Part shown: positions 16,856 to 25,671 of the stretch, piece by piece
How positions within the stretch are numbered: position 1 is the stretch's first letter
Layout: every line of letters starts with the position of its first letter
NCBI GenBank assembly: GCA_002508635.1
Contig: DACO01000145.1
Coordinates: 52,455 to 84,534 of the forward strand
Reading direction: 5' to 3'
Origin: Methanolobus sp. UBA118
GTDB taxonomy: Archaea; Halobacteriota; Methanosarcinia; Methanosarcinales; Methanosarcinaceae
DNA length: 32,080 nucleotides
Program-made: the position numbers and the translations under genes
The notes under the pieces: model-generated
Told to the model about the DNA's origin: nothing
Seen by the model: only the letters and a program-made list of their open reading frames with translations
Databases searched by the model: none

Positions 16856-16873
16856 CTCCTCTTTTCTAAGGAG
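16856..16873 (+). promoter_or_regulatory. Hairpin that can hide the leader-frame ribosome site
   Basis: CTCCT (16856-16860) can pair with AGGAG (16869-16873) over an 8-base loop. The AGGAG is the Shine-Dalgarno site of the short frame at 16879. The stem has only five pairs, so support is weak. Confidence 0.3.
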
Positions 16874-16878
16874 AAAAA

Positions 16879-16929
16879 ATGCTGCAAAGCATATCTGACT
16901 CTCCTGATATTGTCGCAATGTTTAGATGA
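16879..16929 (+). CDS. Possible 16-residue leader peptide upstream of mttB
   Basis: ATG at 16879 follows TAAGGAG at 16867-16873 with ideal spacing, then 16 codons (MLQSISDSPDIVAMFR) and TGA. It ends 30 bases before the mttB ATG. The Shine-Dalgarno site is as good as that of any gene here, so translation is plausible if the transcript starts upstream (TATA at 16811). It could be chance; there is no obvious run of regulatory codons. Confidence 0.35.
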   Translation: MLQSISDSPDIVAMFR

Positions 16930-16959
16930 ATTTAAACTTGCAAAATTGGAGGTTAAGAA

Positions 16960-18447
16960 ATGGTAAAACAATATTATCCAGGTAGAATGCCATTGGATGG
17001 CGTCAAGCTGGAGCTTTTCTCTGAAGATGATCTCAGAGCGCTTCACTACGCAACAATGGATGTTTTTGTGAAAACTGGTATTCAGGTCTCAGACGCTGAA
17101 GCAAGATCCATCTTCAAAGAGGGCGGTTGTTTAGTTGACGAGAAGACACACGTGGTCAGAATCCCTGAATATGTTGTAAACAGGGCTCTCAGGGACTGCC
17201 CTTCAAAGTTCGTACTTTGGGGCCGTGACAAGAGCAAGAATGTCAAACAGGAACACAAAGGAAAGGTACACTGGACCTGCTTCGGTACCGGTGTGAAGAT
17301 GTGCAACTATGAGGGACCAGGAAAATTCACAACTGTTGACTCAACAGAGAAGGACCTCGCAGACACAGCAAAGATCTGTGACTGGGCTGACAACATCAAC
17401 TATTACTCACTTGCAGTTTCCGCAAGGGACTGGGCAGGTAAGGGTGCACAGGATGTCCACGAGACACTGACACCATTGATGAACACAACAAAGCACTTCC
17501 ACCACATCGACCCTGTAGGCGAGAACGTAGGATATTATCAGGATCTCGCTGTAGCATACTTCGGTGGCGATGATGAAGAAGCACGCAAGAAGCCTATTTT
17601 CTCAACACTGCTCTGTCCTACAAGCCCACTCGAGCTTGGTGACAACGCATGTCAGGTTATTATAAAGGGTGCAAGATTCGGAACTCCGGTCAACGTACTC
17701 AGTATGGCAATGGCCGGCGGATCATCACCGGTTCATCTTGCAGGTACACTTGTTACACACAACGCAGAGGTTCTTGCAGGTATCGTACTCGCACAGCTGG
17801 TCCAGCCAGGTGCACCGGTATGGTACGGAAGCTCAACCACAACATTCGACCTGAAGAAGGGTACAGCACCAGTAGGTTCCCCTGAACTAGGTCTTATCAG
17901 TGCCGCCGTAGCAAAGCTCGGGCAGTACTACGGTTTGCCAACATTTGTGGCTGGTTCGTAGGCAGATGCCAAGATACCTGATGGCCAGGCTGGTCATGAG
18001 AAGACAATGACAACAATTCTTCCCGCCTTCGCAGGTGCAAACACCCTGTACGGTGCAGGTATGCTTGAGCTCGGTATGACATTCTCACTCGAACAGCTCG
18101 TCTTTGACAACGATATGATCTCAATGACAAAGAAGGCAATGCAGGGAATTCCGGTAAGTGAAGAGACTATGGCAGTTGACGCGATAGACCAGGTAGGTAT
18201 CGGAAAGAACTTCCTTGCACACAAGACAACCAGAGAGAACATCGATCTGCCTTCAAGCCCGGCAATCATTGACCGTATGATGTACGGAGACTGGGAAATG
18301 GCAGGTTCAAAGGATCTTGCAACTGTTGCCCACGAGAAAGTGGTTGACATCATGAAGAACCACGAAGTAGAGCCAATAGATGCTGACCTTCTTAAGGATA
18401 TGAAGGCAGTCGTGGAGAAGGCCGACAAGGCATTCAAGGGCGCATAA
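16960..18447 (+). CDS. mttB: Trimethylamine:corrinoid methyltransferase MttB (pyrrolysine protein)
   Basis: 495 codons when the in-frame TAG at 17959-17961 is read as pyrrolysine. This is codon 334, the established position in MttB. Translation then continues ADAKIPDGQAGHEK to TAA at 18445. MttB demethylates trimethylamine to dimethylamine and methylates MttC. It founds the large COG5598 family, most of whose members lack pyrrolysine and act on other methylated amines. The start ATG has TTGGAGG upstream. A weak hairpin (ATGGCC 17981-17986/GGTCAT 17992-17997) lies about 20 bases after the TAG. mttC follows after 12 bases, so the two form an operon. Standard gene callers would break this gene into two ORFs. 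Confidence 0.97.
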
Positions 18448-18459
18448 GGAGGTAGAAAA

Positions 18460-19107
18460 ATGGCAACAAAAGAAGAAATTATCGCAAAAGCAAAGCAGGC
18501 TATTTTAGATTTTGATGAGGACGCAGCAGCAGAAGTGGCTCAGGAAGCCCTGGATGCCGATGTAAGTCCTGCAGAACTGATACAGGACGGTTACACCGCA
18601 GGTATGAACGAGATCGGTGACCAGTTCGAGGCAGGTACACTTTTCCTTCCTCACGTAATTGCAGCATCCGAGGCAATGAACGCCGGAGTAGAGATTCTTA
18701 CCCCTGCACTTGAAGCAATGGGAGGAGCGGCCGAAGGTAAGGGCAAGATCGTCATCGGAACCATTGAGGGTGACATCCACTCCATCGGAAAGGACATCGT
18801 CGCAACAATGCTCAAGATCGAAGGTTACCAGGTCTTTGACCTTGGAAGGGACGTAGCGATCAAGAACTACGTAGAGAAGGCAAAGGAAGTTAAAGCAGAT
18901 GTAGTTGCATCATCAGCTCTGATGACCACAACAATGGTCAACCAGATGCAGATCGAAGAGCAGCTCAAAGAGGCTGGCATCCGTGACTCTCTCAAGACCA
19001 TGGTCGGCGGTGCACCTGTAACCAAGGACTGGGCAGACAAGATCGGCGCAGATCTCTATGGTGAAAATGCCACAGACGTGGTAAACAAACTCAACGCAAT
19101 CTTCTAA
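18460..19107 (+). CDS. mttC: Trimethylamine corrinoid protein MttC
   Basis: 215 residues, with a helical cap domain then a B12-binding domain: EGDIHSIG (103-110; His107 binds cobalt), SSALMTTT and GGAPV. It is the methyl carrier between MttB and MtbA. It begins 12 bases after mttB, with AAGGAGG as ribosome site. Assignment as MttC rests mainly on this pairing, since the three amine corrinoid proteins are paralogues. A strong terminator follows the stop, which separates it from mttP. Confidence 0.94.
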   Translation: MATKEEIIAKAKQAILDFDEDAAAEVAQEALDADVSPAELIQDGYTAGMNEIGDQFEAGTLFLPHVIAASEAMNAGVEILTPALEAMGGAAEGKGKIVIGTIEGDIHSIGKDIVATMLKIEGYQVFDLGRDVAIKNYVEKAKEVKADVVASSALMTTTMVNQMQIEEQLKEAGIRDSLKTMVGGAPVTKDWADKIGADLYGENATDVVNKLNAIF

Positions 19108-19471
19108 GATCAGAAGATTTTGTGAAGTAGCAGAGGTGTGGTTACATGCACCTTGCTACTTTTCATTGAGTATGCAAAACATGTCTTCATCGTGCGGGGT
19201 GCTTTTGGGAATGTGCAGGATTGGAATAGAATGTGAATCACTGATCTGTAAAGGTCGGTTGTTGTTTTGTCCCTTAATATTTATCTGCGCCTCAGAGAGG
19301 AGATTGTGAATTATCTATATTTCGTCAAATAAATATCCGGACCTCCTGTAGGCCCTCATAACGAAAAACCGTTATTGGATCATTATGCGCGTATCTCCTG
19401 TCTAAAAGGGCATGTTCTCTTGCATATAAATTCAGTCAAAACAAAAAAGTCAATAGTTGGAGGTAGTTAAT
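19108..19471 (+). promoter_or_regulatory. Intergenic region mttC-mttP
   Basis: 364 bases. It begins with the mttC terminator (19125-19163). TATA-like TGCATATAAAT at 19421-19431 is close to mttP. I see no gene in the rest; several partial repeats of CTCAGAGAGGAG-like purine sequence are not convincing. Confidence 0.5.
19125..19163 (+). terminator. Terminator of mttB-mttC
   Basis: AAGTAGCAGAGGTG (19125-19138) pairs with CACCTTGCTACTT (19149-19161), 13 pairs with one bulged G, over a 10-base loop, followed by TT. It is the longest hairpin in the intergenic region. Confidence 0.65.
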
Positions 19472-20518
19472 TTGGATTTGCAAGCTTTAAAAAAGCAAGA
19501 ACATTCGAGGCGAATTAAATATGGTTACATGTGGGCCCTTTTCTGTGCGGTTCTCTGGGGTCTCTGGTATCTCCCCGGTACTGCAGTATGGGTACTTAAT
19601 CCTTTCGACCAGATGTATGGTGAAGTAGCCGCTACAAGTGGTGACGGAGTCGCTCTGGTAATCGTGGCGGTATTGATAACTGCATTCAATGCAGCAACGG
19701 TTATACTTGCACTTGGTGTATGGAACGGTGTCCTGGGTAAGTTTGGAGAGATGAACAGGACATTGAAGGAATTCCATCCATGTTCCAAGTGGTTCTTCCT
19801 TGCGTCTATTTTCGGTGGTCCAATGGCCATATTGGGATCATTTATCGCAATGGGTTTCGTAGGAGGTGCCTTTGCAGCGGTTGCAGCTCTTATGTATCCT
19901 GTGGTCGGTTCGATACTGGCTTCCAAATGGTATGGTGAAAAGATCACCAAGCGTGCTTTCATAGGGATCGTTGTCATCATTCTCGGAGGTATTACCATAT
20001 TCGGTGGCGGTGTCCTGACCGAGATTGGCAGTGGCAATGTTCTGTGGATAGGTTATCTTGGAGGACTCATGGCTGCAACAGGCTGGGGTATTGAAGGTGC
20101 AATTGCAGGTAAAGGTCTTGATATTGCTGAACCGGATGTCGGTCTTACTATAAGGTTCATCGGTGAAGGTATCATCTGGTGGATAATCGCTGTACCTCTG
20201 CTGGCAATCATCGGATTCCCGATGTTCAAGTACGCACTCCTTGCATTCGAACCACTCACTCTTCTGGTTCTGATCTTTGCAGGTATAACCTTTGGTTTCT
20301 GCTATGTTTCCTGGTACAAGTCTTTCCCGCTTATCGGCGTTGGAAGGGGGCAGGGTATCGGAAACCTCTATGGTCTGATGGCAGTTATATTCATCTTCCT
20401 ATTCTTCGGAGATGTTCCTTCATGGACCATCCTGGTAGGAGGTGCACTGTGTCTTGCCGGTAGTACGATAATGTTCTCCGAGAGCACGGAAGAAATGGAA
20501 TCTCTGAGAGGTGACTGA
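19472..20518 (+). CDS. mttP: Trimethylamine permease MttP
   Basis: 348-residue membrane protein with about ten hydrophobic helices, of the drug/metabolite transporter-like fold found for MttP in Methanosarcina, where the gene sits in the mtt cluster. It presumably imports trimethylamine; the substrate is inferred from family and position. The start is probably TTG at 19472: GGAGGT at 19459-19464 lies seven bases upstream, and the further TTG at 19457 overlaps that site. No ATG occurs until well into the first basic segment (KKQEHSRRIKYGYM). The stop TGA is directly followed by the next gene, whose ribosome site lies inside the mttP end. Confidence 0.88.
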   Translation: MDLQALKKQEHSRRIKYGYMWALFCAVLWGLWYLPGTAVWVLNPFDQMYGEVAATSGDGVALVIVAVLITAFNAATVILALGVWNGVLGKFGEMNRTLKEFHPCSKWFFLASIFGGPMAILGSFIAMGFVGGAFAAVAALMYPVVGSILASKWYGEKITKRAFIGIVVIILGGITIFGGGVLTEIGSGNVLWIGYLGGLMAATGWGIEGAIAGKGLDIAEPDVGLTIRFIGEGIIWWIIAVPLLAIIGFPMFKYALLAFEPLTLLVLIFAGITFGFCYVSWYKSFPLIGVGRGQGIGNLYGLMAVIFIFLFFGDVPSWTILVGGALCLAGSTIMFSESTEEMESLRGD

Positions 20519-20519
20519 A

Positions 20520-20816
20520 ATGGCAGGAAATCGTCCGATAAAGTTCAGGATACTTGAAATTTGCAGCCAGAATGAAGGTAAATGGAACTACGAGATAGTA
20601 GAGCAGATTCAGAAAGAATACGGTCTCAAGGGAAATTTCCAGAGGGATTCCATCAATTTCGATATAATTGAACTTGCATCCGGTGGAATGCTTCAGGATG
20701 TTGAAGTAAAGGTCGATGAAGATGGAATCTACAAAAAAGGATTCCTGCTGCATAAGTATGTCCTGACCGACTTTGGCAAGGTAAGAGCTACAGACGCATG
20801 TTTGGCATATGTATAA
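20520..20816 (+). CDS. Small winged-helix-like protein linked to mttP
   Basis: 98 residues, with no certain family. The pattern KFRILEICSQNEGKWNYEIVEQI, here shortened to its helix-turn-helix look (RILEIC and NYEIVEQIQKEYG), followed by a DIIELASGGML helix and a C-terminal FLLHKYVLTDFGKVRA strand, resembles a PadR/MarR-type winged helix. It has no transmembrane segment. ATG at 20520 is preferred because GAGAGGTGA at 20506-20514 is its ribosome site; an in-frame GTG at 20511 overlaps that site. It starts one base after the mttP stop, so it is surely cotranscribed. It may sense or control trimethylamine transport or the operon. Function unknown. Confidence 0.7.
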   Translation: MAGNRPIKFRILEICSQNEGKWNYEIVEQIQKEYGLKGNFQRDSINFDIIELASGGMLQDVEVKVDEDGIYKKGFLLHKYVLTDFGKVRATDACLAYV

Positions 20817-20828
20817 GGAGTGATTTGA

Positions 20829-20978
20829 ATGGTTCAGACACAAGCTGCAATGGAAGCATACAACGCATACTGGGCAAATTCACCTTTGCCTGCTGCTGAT
20901 GTATTGTGGATGGTTGTCATCCTCATAATAGCATTACTTGCACTCTGGCAGGCCAGAACTTTTGTTTCCCAGTTCTGA
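20829..20978 (+). CDS. 49-residue single-pass membrane protein downstream of mttP
   Basis: ATG at 20829 with TAAGGAG at 20815-20821; stop TGA at 20976-20978. The sequence runs MVQTQAAMEAYNAYWANSPL, then a hydrophobic helix VLWMVVILIIALLALW (residues ~26-41) and a short tail QARTFVSQF. It has a good ribosome site and tight spacing (12 bases) to the winged-helix gene, so it is probably the third gene of the mttP operon. It is too short for default gene callers. It may be a small accessory subunit of the MttP transporter, as known for other small membrane proteins; this is inference. Confidence 0.7.
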   Translation: MVQTQAAMEAYNAYWANSPLPAADVLWMVVILIIALLALWQARTFVSQF

Positions 20979-21021
20979 ATGGAGACAAAGAAAGAATAGA
21001 GTAGATCAGTCACAGTTGCAT

Positions 21022-21052
21022 TTGCCGGAGGGTTATACTATCCGACCGGCAA
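21022..21052 (+). terminator. Hairpin after mttP operon
   Basis: TTGCCGG (21022-21028) pairs perfectly with CCGGCAA (21046-21052), with further weak pairing inside the loop. The T-content after it is modest, so termination is likely but not certain. Confidence 0.5.
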
Positions 21053-21157
21053 TTGCTCTGTATTATTTCCAATTTATAGCTCTGTAAAGCAGATAGGGAT
21101 TTGAATATATATGGGAAAAATATTTATAGTAGATTCGGGTCCAATAGCTAGGAAAAG

Positions 21158-21193
21158 TTTATATACTAGCCATAAACGATACATATAAATATT
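21158..21193 (+). promoter_or_regulatory. TATA elements for mtbC operon
   Basis: TATATACTAG at 21160-21169 also occurs upstream of mttB at 16813-16822. A second TATA-like run lies at 21181-21193. The leader would be about 60-95 bases. Confidence 0.45.
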
Positions 21194-21280
21194 TGCCTGC
21201 TTACTAGCCCCTTGATCAAACTGCAAACAGGGTTTCAATAAAATTTGATAAATTTGTAAAGAATGTACGAGGTATAAACA

Positions 21281-21925
21281 ATGAGCAACGAAGAAATGTT
21301 CAAACAACTTTCTGACGCCATCGTTTCCTGCAAGAAGGATGCTGTTTTAGCAGCCGTAGAAAAGGCAAGGGACGAAGGTATTCCGCCTGCTGAGATCATA
21401 GAGAAAGGTCTTGCAGCCGGAATGAACGAAGTGGGTGTCCTCTTTGAGAGGGGTAAGTTATTCCTGCCACATGTAATGATGGCAGCAGGCGCAATGGAAG
21501 CCGGTGTGGCACTTCTGGAAGAAGACATGCCAAAGGATGCTGCAAGTAAGAAACTTGGTATTATCGTAAATGGTACCGTTGAAGGTGACGTCCATGACAT
21601 CGGTAAGTCCATCGTTTCTACCATGCTTCAGTCTGCAGGCTTTGAGGTCCATGATATTGGAAGAGATGTTCCTCTCCAGGACTTCATTGACAAGGTAAAG
21701 GAAACAAACGCAGACATGGTCGGTCTTTCAGCACTCATGACAACGACCCTCCAGGGCCAGAAGGACGTCATTGAGATGCTCAAGGAACAGGGAATGAGAG
21801 ACGGTGTAAAGGTCATGGTTGGCGGTGCTCCCGCAACAGAAGCCTGGGCAAACAAGATTGGTGCTGACTGCTACGCAGAGAATGCCAGTGAAGCTGTCAC
21901 AAAGGCAAAGGAACTTCTGCTTTAA
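21281..21925 (+). CDS. mtbC: Dimethylamine corrinoid protein MtbC
   Basis: 214 residues: helical cap then B12 domain with EGDVHDIG (101-108; His105 binds cobalt), LSALMTTT and GGAPA. It accepts the methyl group from MtbB and passes it to MtbA. It lies 12 bases upstream of mtbB, which fixes its assignment among the three related corrinoid proteins. It heads a four-gene unit mtbC-mtbB-mtmC-mtmB. The ribosome site is weak (ACGAGGTA 12 bases before ATG). Confidence 0.94.
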   Translation: MSNEEMFKQLSDAIVSCKKDAVLAAVEKARDEGIPPAEIIEKGLAAGMNEVGVLFERGKLFLPHVMMAAGAMEAGVALLEEDMPKDAASKKLGIIVNGTVEGDVHDIGKSIVSTMLQSAGFEVHDIGRDVPLQDFIDKVKETNADMVGLSALMTTTLQGQKDVIEMLKEQGMRDGVKVMVGGAPATEAWANKIGADCYAENASEAVTKAKELLL

Positions 21926-21937
21926 AGAGGGGACATC

Positions 21938-23341
21938 ATGGCAACAGAATATAAGTTAAGAATGGGAGACGGAAAGCGTCTCTTCATGACAAAGGAGCAG
22001 ATCGTAGCTGACCTGAAAGAAGGTATGGCAGATGCTGCAGACCTTGGTGACATTCCTGATCTCAGTGAAGATGAGATCGACAAGCTCGTGGAAATTATCA
22101 CCATGCCTTCCAGAATGGTAGGTGTTGAGCAGGGTATGGAAGTTCCCGTAACCCACGACATCGGAACCATCAGGATCGATGGTGACCAGGGTAACAGCGG
22201 TGTCGGTATTCCTGCCAGCAGGCTTGTTGGTGCAATGATGCACGAGCGTGCTTTTGGTGCTGACACAATGGAACTCGGTCACATCGACTACAGTTACAAG
22301 CCTGCAAAGCCTGTGATCGCACAGGAGATGCAGACAATGGAAGTCTGCCAGCAGAACATGATTGTACCTCTGCTCTACGGTGCAATGCCAAACATGGGTC
22401 TTTATTACACACCTGACGGTCCTTTCGAGAACCCTGGTGACCTCATGAAGGCATTCAAGATCGATGAAGCAAGAGAGTCCATGGAGCACTCTGCAAAGCA
22501 TCTTACAAGGGATATCGTATGGATCATGCAGAGGATGATGGCATCCGGTTCCGATGGTGTCAACTTCGATACGATCGGTGCTGCAGGTGACGGTGACATG
22601 TATGCCTCCCTCCACGCGATCGAATCACTGAGAAAGCAGTTCCCTGACATCTATATCGAAGCAGGTATGGCAGGAGAACTTCTGCTTGGTATGCACGGTG
22701 AGCTCGAATACGACGGTACGGTGCTTGCAGGTCTCTGGCCACACCAGCAGGCTGCACTTGTTGCAAAGGCAGGAGCCAATGTATTCGGACCTGTTGTAAA
22801 CACCAACACCAGCAAATCTTCAGCATGGAACCTTGGAAGAGCTGTTACCTTCATCAAACAGGCTGTTAAGGATTCAACCATTCCATGTCACGTGAACATG
22901 GGTATGGGTGTAGGCGGTATCCCGATGCTTGAGACCCCGACGGTTGATGCTGTATCAAGGGCCAGCAAGGCGATGGTCGAAATTGCTGGCGTGGACGGCA
23001 TATAGATAGGGGTCGGCGACCCGATGGGTATGCCGATCTCCCACATAATGACCTCCGGAATGAGCGGAATAAGAGCAGCTGGTGACCTTGTTGCAAGAAT
23101 GGAATTCTCAAAGGGCATGAGAATCGGAGAAGCAAAGGATTACGTTGCAAAGAAACTGGACGTAACCGCAGATGACCTCAGTGACGAGTATGTAATGAGA
23201 GAATTGAGAGAAGATCTGGGTATTGGTGTCATCACATCCGTTGCAGGTGCTCCAAAGGGAATTGCTGCTAAGTCAAATATCGAGAAACTTCTTGACATAA
23301 AGATCAACTCATGTGAGAAGTTCAGAGGACAGTTGAGATAA
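21938..23341 (+). CDS. mtbB: Dimethylamine:corrinoid methyltransferase MtbB, copy 2 (pyrrolysine protein)
   Basis: 467 codons read through TAG at 23003-23005 (codon 356), the known MtbB pyrrolysine position; the context is EIAGVDGI-Pyl-IGVGDPMGMP. The N-terminus MATEYKLRMGDGKR matches MtbB of Methanosarcina. TIM-barrel enzyme that demethylates dimethylamine to monomethylamine with Co(I)-MtbC. The stop is TAA. The visible part of the first copy (1..357) is its paralogue, with identical DNA over the 92 bases compared around the amber codon. AGAGGGG precedes the ATG. mtmC2 follows after 93 bases without a visible terminator. Confidence 0.97.
23010..23022 (+). promoter_or_regulatory. Small hairpin after mtbB2 amber codon
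   Basis: Same GGGTC/GACCC hairpin with GGC loop as at 23-35, four bases after the TAG at 23003-23005. Confidence 0.3.
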
Positions 23342-23434
23342 ATATCTATTGGTATTGTCAGCGGGTTTCACAACATGAAGCCTGTTGACTTTCTTTTTTA
23401 CTACCAATCATCAATAACAATAAAGAGGTTAAAT

Positions 23435-24091
23435 ATGTCAAACCAGGAAATTTTAGACAAACTCAAGGACACCATTGTAAATCAGAACATCAATGGTTGT
23501 GCCGAAGCTACCCAGGAAGCCCTGGATGCAGGACTCACTCCTGTTGAGATCATCAACGACGGTCTTTCACCGGGAATGAAGGTAATCGGAGACAAATTCG
23601 AGGCAGCAGAGATCTATCTTCCACAAATCATGATGTCCGCAAAGGCAATGAACGCCGCAATGGAGATCCTTCTGCCTATCATGGAAGCAGAAAAGGGAGA
23701 AGCTGACGAGGGCGCAGGTCTTGCAATCACATATGTGCAGGAAGGAGACATTCACGATATCGGCCACCGCCTTGTAACAACCATGCTTGGTGCAAACGGT
23801 TTCAAGATAGTGGATCTTGGAGTAGATGTGCCAAACGACACACTGGTTGAGGAAGTTGCAAAGAACAAGGGCAAGAAAATGCTGCTTGTGGGTTCAGCAC
23901 TCATGACAACATCCATGCTCGGCCAGAAGGACACAGTTGAGATGCTTTCCGAAGAGGGCCTGAGGGACTCCGTGAAGATCATGTTCGGTGGAGCACCAGT
24001 ATCCGATAAATGGATCGAGGAGATCGGAGCAGATGCAACAGCAGAGAATGCAGCAGATGCGGCCCGTGTGGCACTCAACCTTATGAAGTAA
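23435..24091 (+). CDS. mtmC: Monomethylamine corrinoid protein MtmC, copy 2
   Basis: 218 residues, same length as copy 1 and very similar; B12 motif EGDIHDIG with His107, GSALMTT, GGAPV. I chose ATG at 23435 (MSNQEILDKL) because it matches copy 1 and has GAGGTTA in front; the open frame extends 20 codons upstream but that part (MKPVDFLFYY...) is not conserved. It is in the operon mtbC-mtbB-mtmC-mtmB, 13 bases before mtmB2, so dimethylamine and its product monomethylamine are handled by one transcript. Confidence 0.95.
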   Translation: MSNQEILDKLKDTIVNQNINGCAEATQEALDAGLTPVEIINDGLSPGMKVIGDKFEAAEIYLPQIMMSAKAMNAAMEILLPIMEAEKGEADEGAGLAITYVQEGDIHDIGHRLVTTMLGANGFKIVDLGVDVPNDTLVEEVAKNKGKKMLLVGSALMTTSMLGQKDTVEMLSEEGLRDSVKIMFGGAPVSDKWIEEIGADATAENAADAARVALNLMK

Positions 24092-24104
24092 GGAGGCATG
24101 TAAG

Positions 24105-25481
24105 ATGACATTTTCAAGATCACTTGATTGCTTTGAATTCTTTGACCGTGCAAAGAAAGGTCAGAAGATGACCCAGGATGACTGGGACCTGATGACCATT
24201 CCGATGAAGGCAATGGAGCTCAAGCAGAAGTACAACCTTGACTTCAAGAACGAGTTCGTTCCAACCGACAAGGACATGATGGAAAACCTGTTCAAGGCAG
24301 GTTTTGAGATGCTGCTCGAGTGCGGTATTTTCTGTACCGACACCAGCCGTGTGGTAAAATACACTGAAGATGAGATATGGGACGCTATCAACAACGTCCA
24401 GAAGGAATTCGTGCTCGGAACCGGAAGGGATGCCGTAAACGTCAGGAAAAGAAGCGTAGGCGACAAGAAAAAGCCTATCGTGCAGGGCGGTCCTACCGGT
24501 TCCCCTATTTCCGAAGACATGTTCATGCCTGTTCACATGAGCTATGCACTTGAGAAGGAAGTCGATACAATTGTCAACGGTGTCATGATGACAGTCCGTG
24601 GCAAACCACCAATTCCAAAGAGCCCCTACGAGGTACTTGCAGCCAAGACCGAAACAAGGCTGATCAAGACCGCAGCTTCAATGGCCGGAAGGCCTGGCAT
24701 GGGCATATAGGGACCAGAGACTTCCCTGTCCGCTCAGGGAAATATCGCTTCTGACTGCGCCGGTGGCCAGATCAGCAGCGACAGCCACGAGGTCTCCCAG
24801 CTCAATGAGCTTAAGATCGACCTTGACGCAATTTCAGTAATGGCCCACTATCAGGGTAACAGTGACATCATCATGGATGAGCAGATGCCTATCTTTGGTG
24901 GCTATGCCGGTGGCGTAGAAGAAACTGCTATCGTTGATATTGCAACCCACATCAATGCATTCGTGATGAGCAATGCAAGCTGGCACCTTGACGGTCCGGT
25001 CCACATCCGCTGGGGATCCACCAACACACGTGAGACCCTCATGATCGCAGGATGGACATGTGCAACTATCTCAGAGTTCACCGACATGCTCTCAGGTAAT
25101 CAGTACTACCCATGTGCAGGTCCATGTACCGAGATGTGCCTGCTCGAAGCATCCGCACAGTCCATCACCGATACAGCTTCAGGCCGTGAGATCCTCTCCG
25201 GTGTGGCAGCTGCAAAGGGTGTTGTACAGGATAAGACCACAGGTATGGAAGCAAGGATGATGGGAGAGGTCGCAAGGGCAACCGCAGGAATGGACATCGC
25301 AGATGTCAACAAGATTCTTGACGCTCTTGTCAGCTCTTACGAAGGCAACTATGCAAATGCACCAGAGGGTAAAACCTTCCAGGAATGTTACGACATCGCT
25401 ACCGTAACACCAACCGACGAATACGTCAAGGTCTACGACGGTGCACGCAAGAAGCTCGAAGAGCTCGGACTTTCATTCTGA
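24105..25481 (+). CDS. mtmB: Monomethylamine:corrinoid methyltransferase MtmB, copy 2 (pyrrolysine protein)
   Basis: 458 codons with TAG at 24708-24710 as codon 202 (pyrrolysine), continuing GPETSLSAQGN. Active-site residues Glu229, Glu259, Gln333 and Tyr335 are all present, as in copy 1. Paired with mtmC2. The stop is TGA, where copy 1 has TAA. The ribosome site is TAAGGAGG. Long stretches of exact DNA identity with copy 1 (24534-24604 with 6789-6859; 24704-24745 with 6959-7000) alternate with regions that differ at many third positions, which suggests gene conversion or local selection. Confidence 0.97.
24722..24741 (+). promoter_or_regulatory. PYLIS stem-loop after mtmB2 amber codon
   Basis: TTCCCTG (24722-24728)/CAGGGAA (24735-24741) with loop TCCGCT, 12 bases after the TAG, identical to the element in mtmB1. 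Confidence 0.75.
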
Positions 25482-25496
25482 AATCAGAAATTCCCT

Positions 25497-25569
25497 GTGA
25501 TAACATAGTTTATCACTTCCCAGCAAGCCAGCGACTAATCACCGCTGGCTAACCTTTCTTTTTTTATTT
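25497..25569 (+). terminator. Conserved two-hairpin element plus T-tract after mtmB2
   Basis: Hairpin A GTGATAA (25497-25503)/TTATCAC (25510-25516), loop CATAGT. Hairpin B AGCCAGCG (25526-25533)/CGCTGGCT (25543-25550), perfect 8 pairs, loop ACTAATCAC. The T-rich run 25555-25569 follows. Copy 1 after mtmB1 has the same hairpins but no T-tract. Confidence 0.65.
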
Positions 25570-25612
25570 TTAAACTTGTTTTGAGTTTAGTAATTTAAAT
25601 TCAGCGGAATCT

Positions 25613-25671
25613 ACTTTGTCTCGGAATTTGCTGTGATTAAAACAATGCAGCAGAAACCAAATAGACAAAGT
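25613..25671. repeat. Spaced inverted repeat in convergent region
   Basis: ACTTTGTCT (25613-25621) and AGACAAAGT (25663-25671) are exact inverted copies, 41 bases apart, with a possible inner TGCTG/CAGCA pairing. It could be the minus-strand gene's terminator or chance. Confidence 0.3.

Larger units (their letters stand above)
16315..16959 (+). promoter_or_regulatory. Long AT-rich upstream region of mttB
   Basis: 645 bases, very AT-rich, with no sizeable gene. Several TATA-like stretches occur; the best are TATATATACT at 16811-16820 and ATTTATATA at 16836-16844. Near the mttB end lie a short leader frame (16879-16929) and a small hairpin (16856-16873). Such long upstream regions are common for strongly regulated methyltransferase operons in Methanosarcina. 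Confidence 0.5.
20979..21280 (+). promoter_or_regulatory. Intergenic region mttP operon-mtbC
   Basis: 302 bases. A hairpin at 21022-21052 probably ends the mttP operon. Two TATA-like elements follow, TTTATATACT (21158-21167) and ACATATAAATATT (21181-21193), either of which could start the mtbC operon. I see no gene here. Confidence 0.5.

Noticed and set aside
17981..17997. PYLIS-like hairpin after the mttB amber codon
   Set aside because: Only six pairs with one G-U, and no second mttB copy to compare, so I do not list it as a feature.
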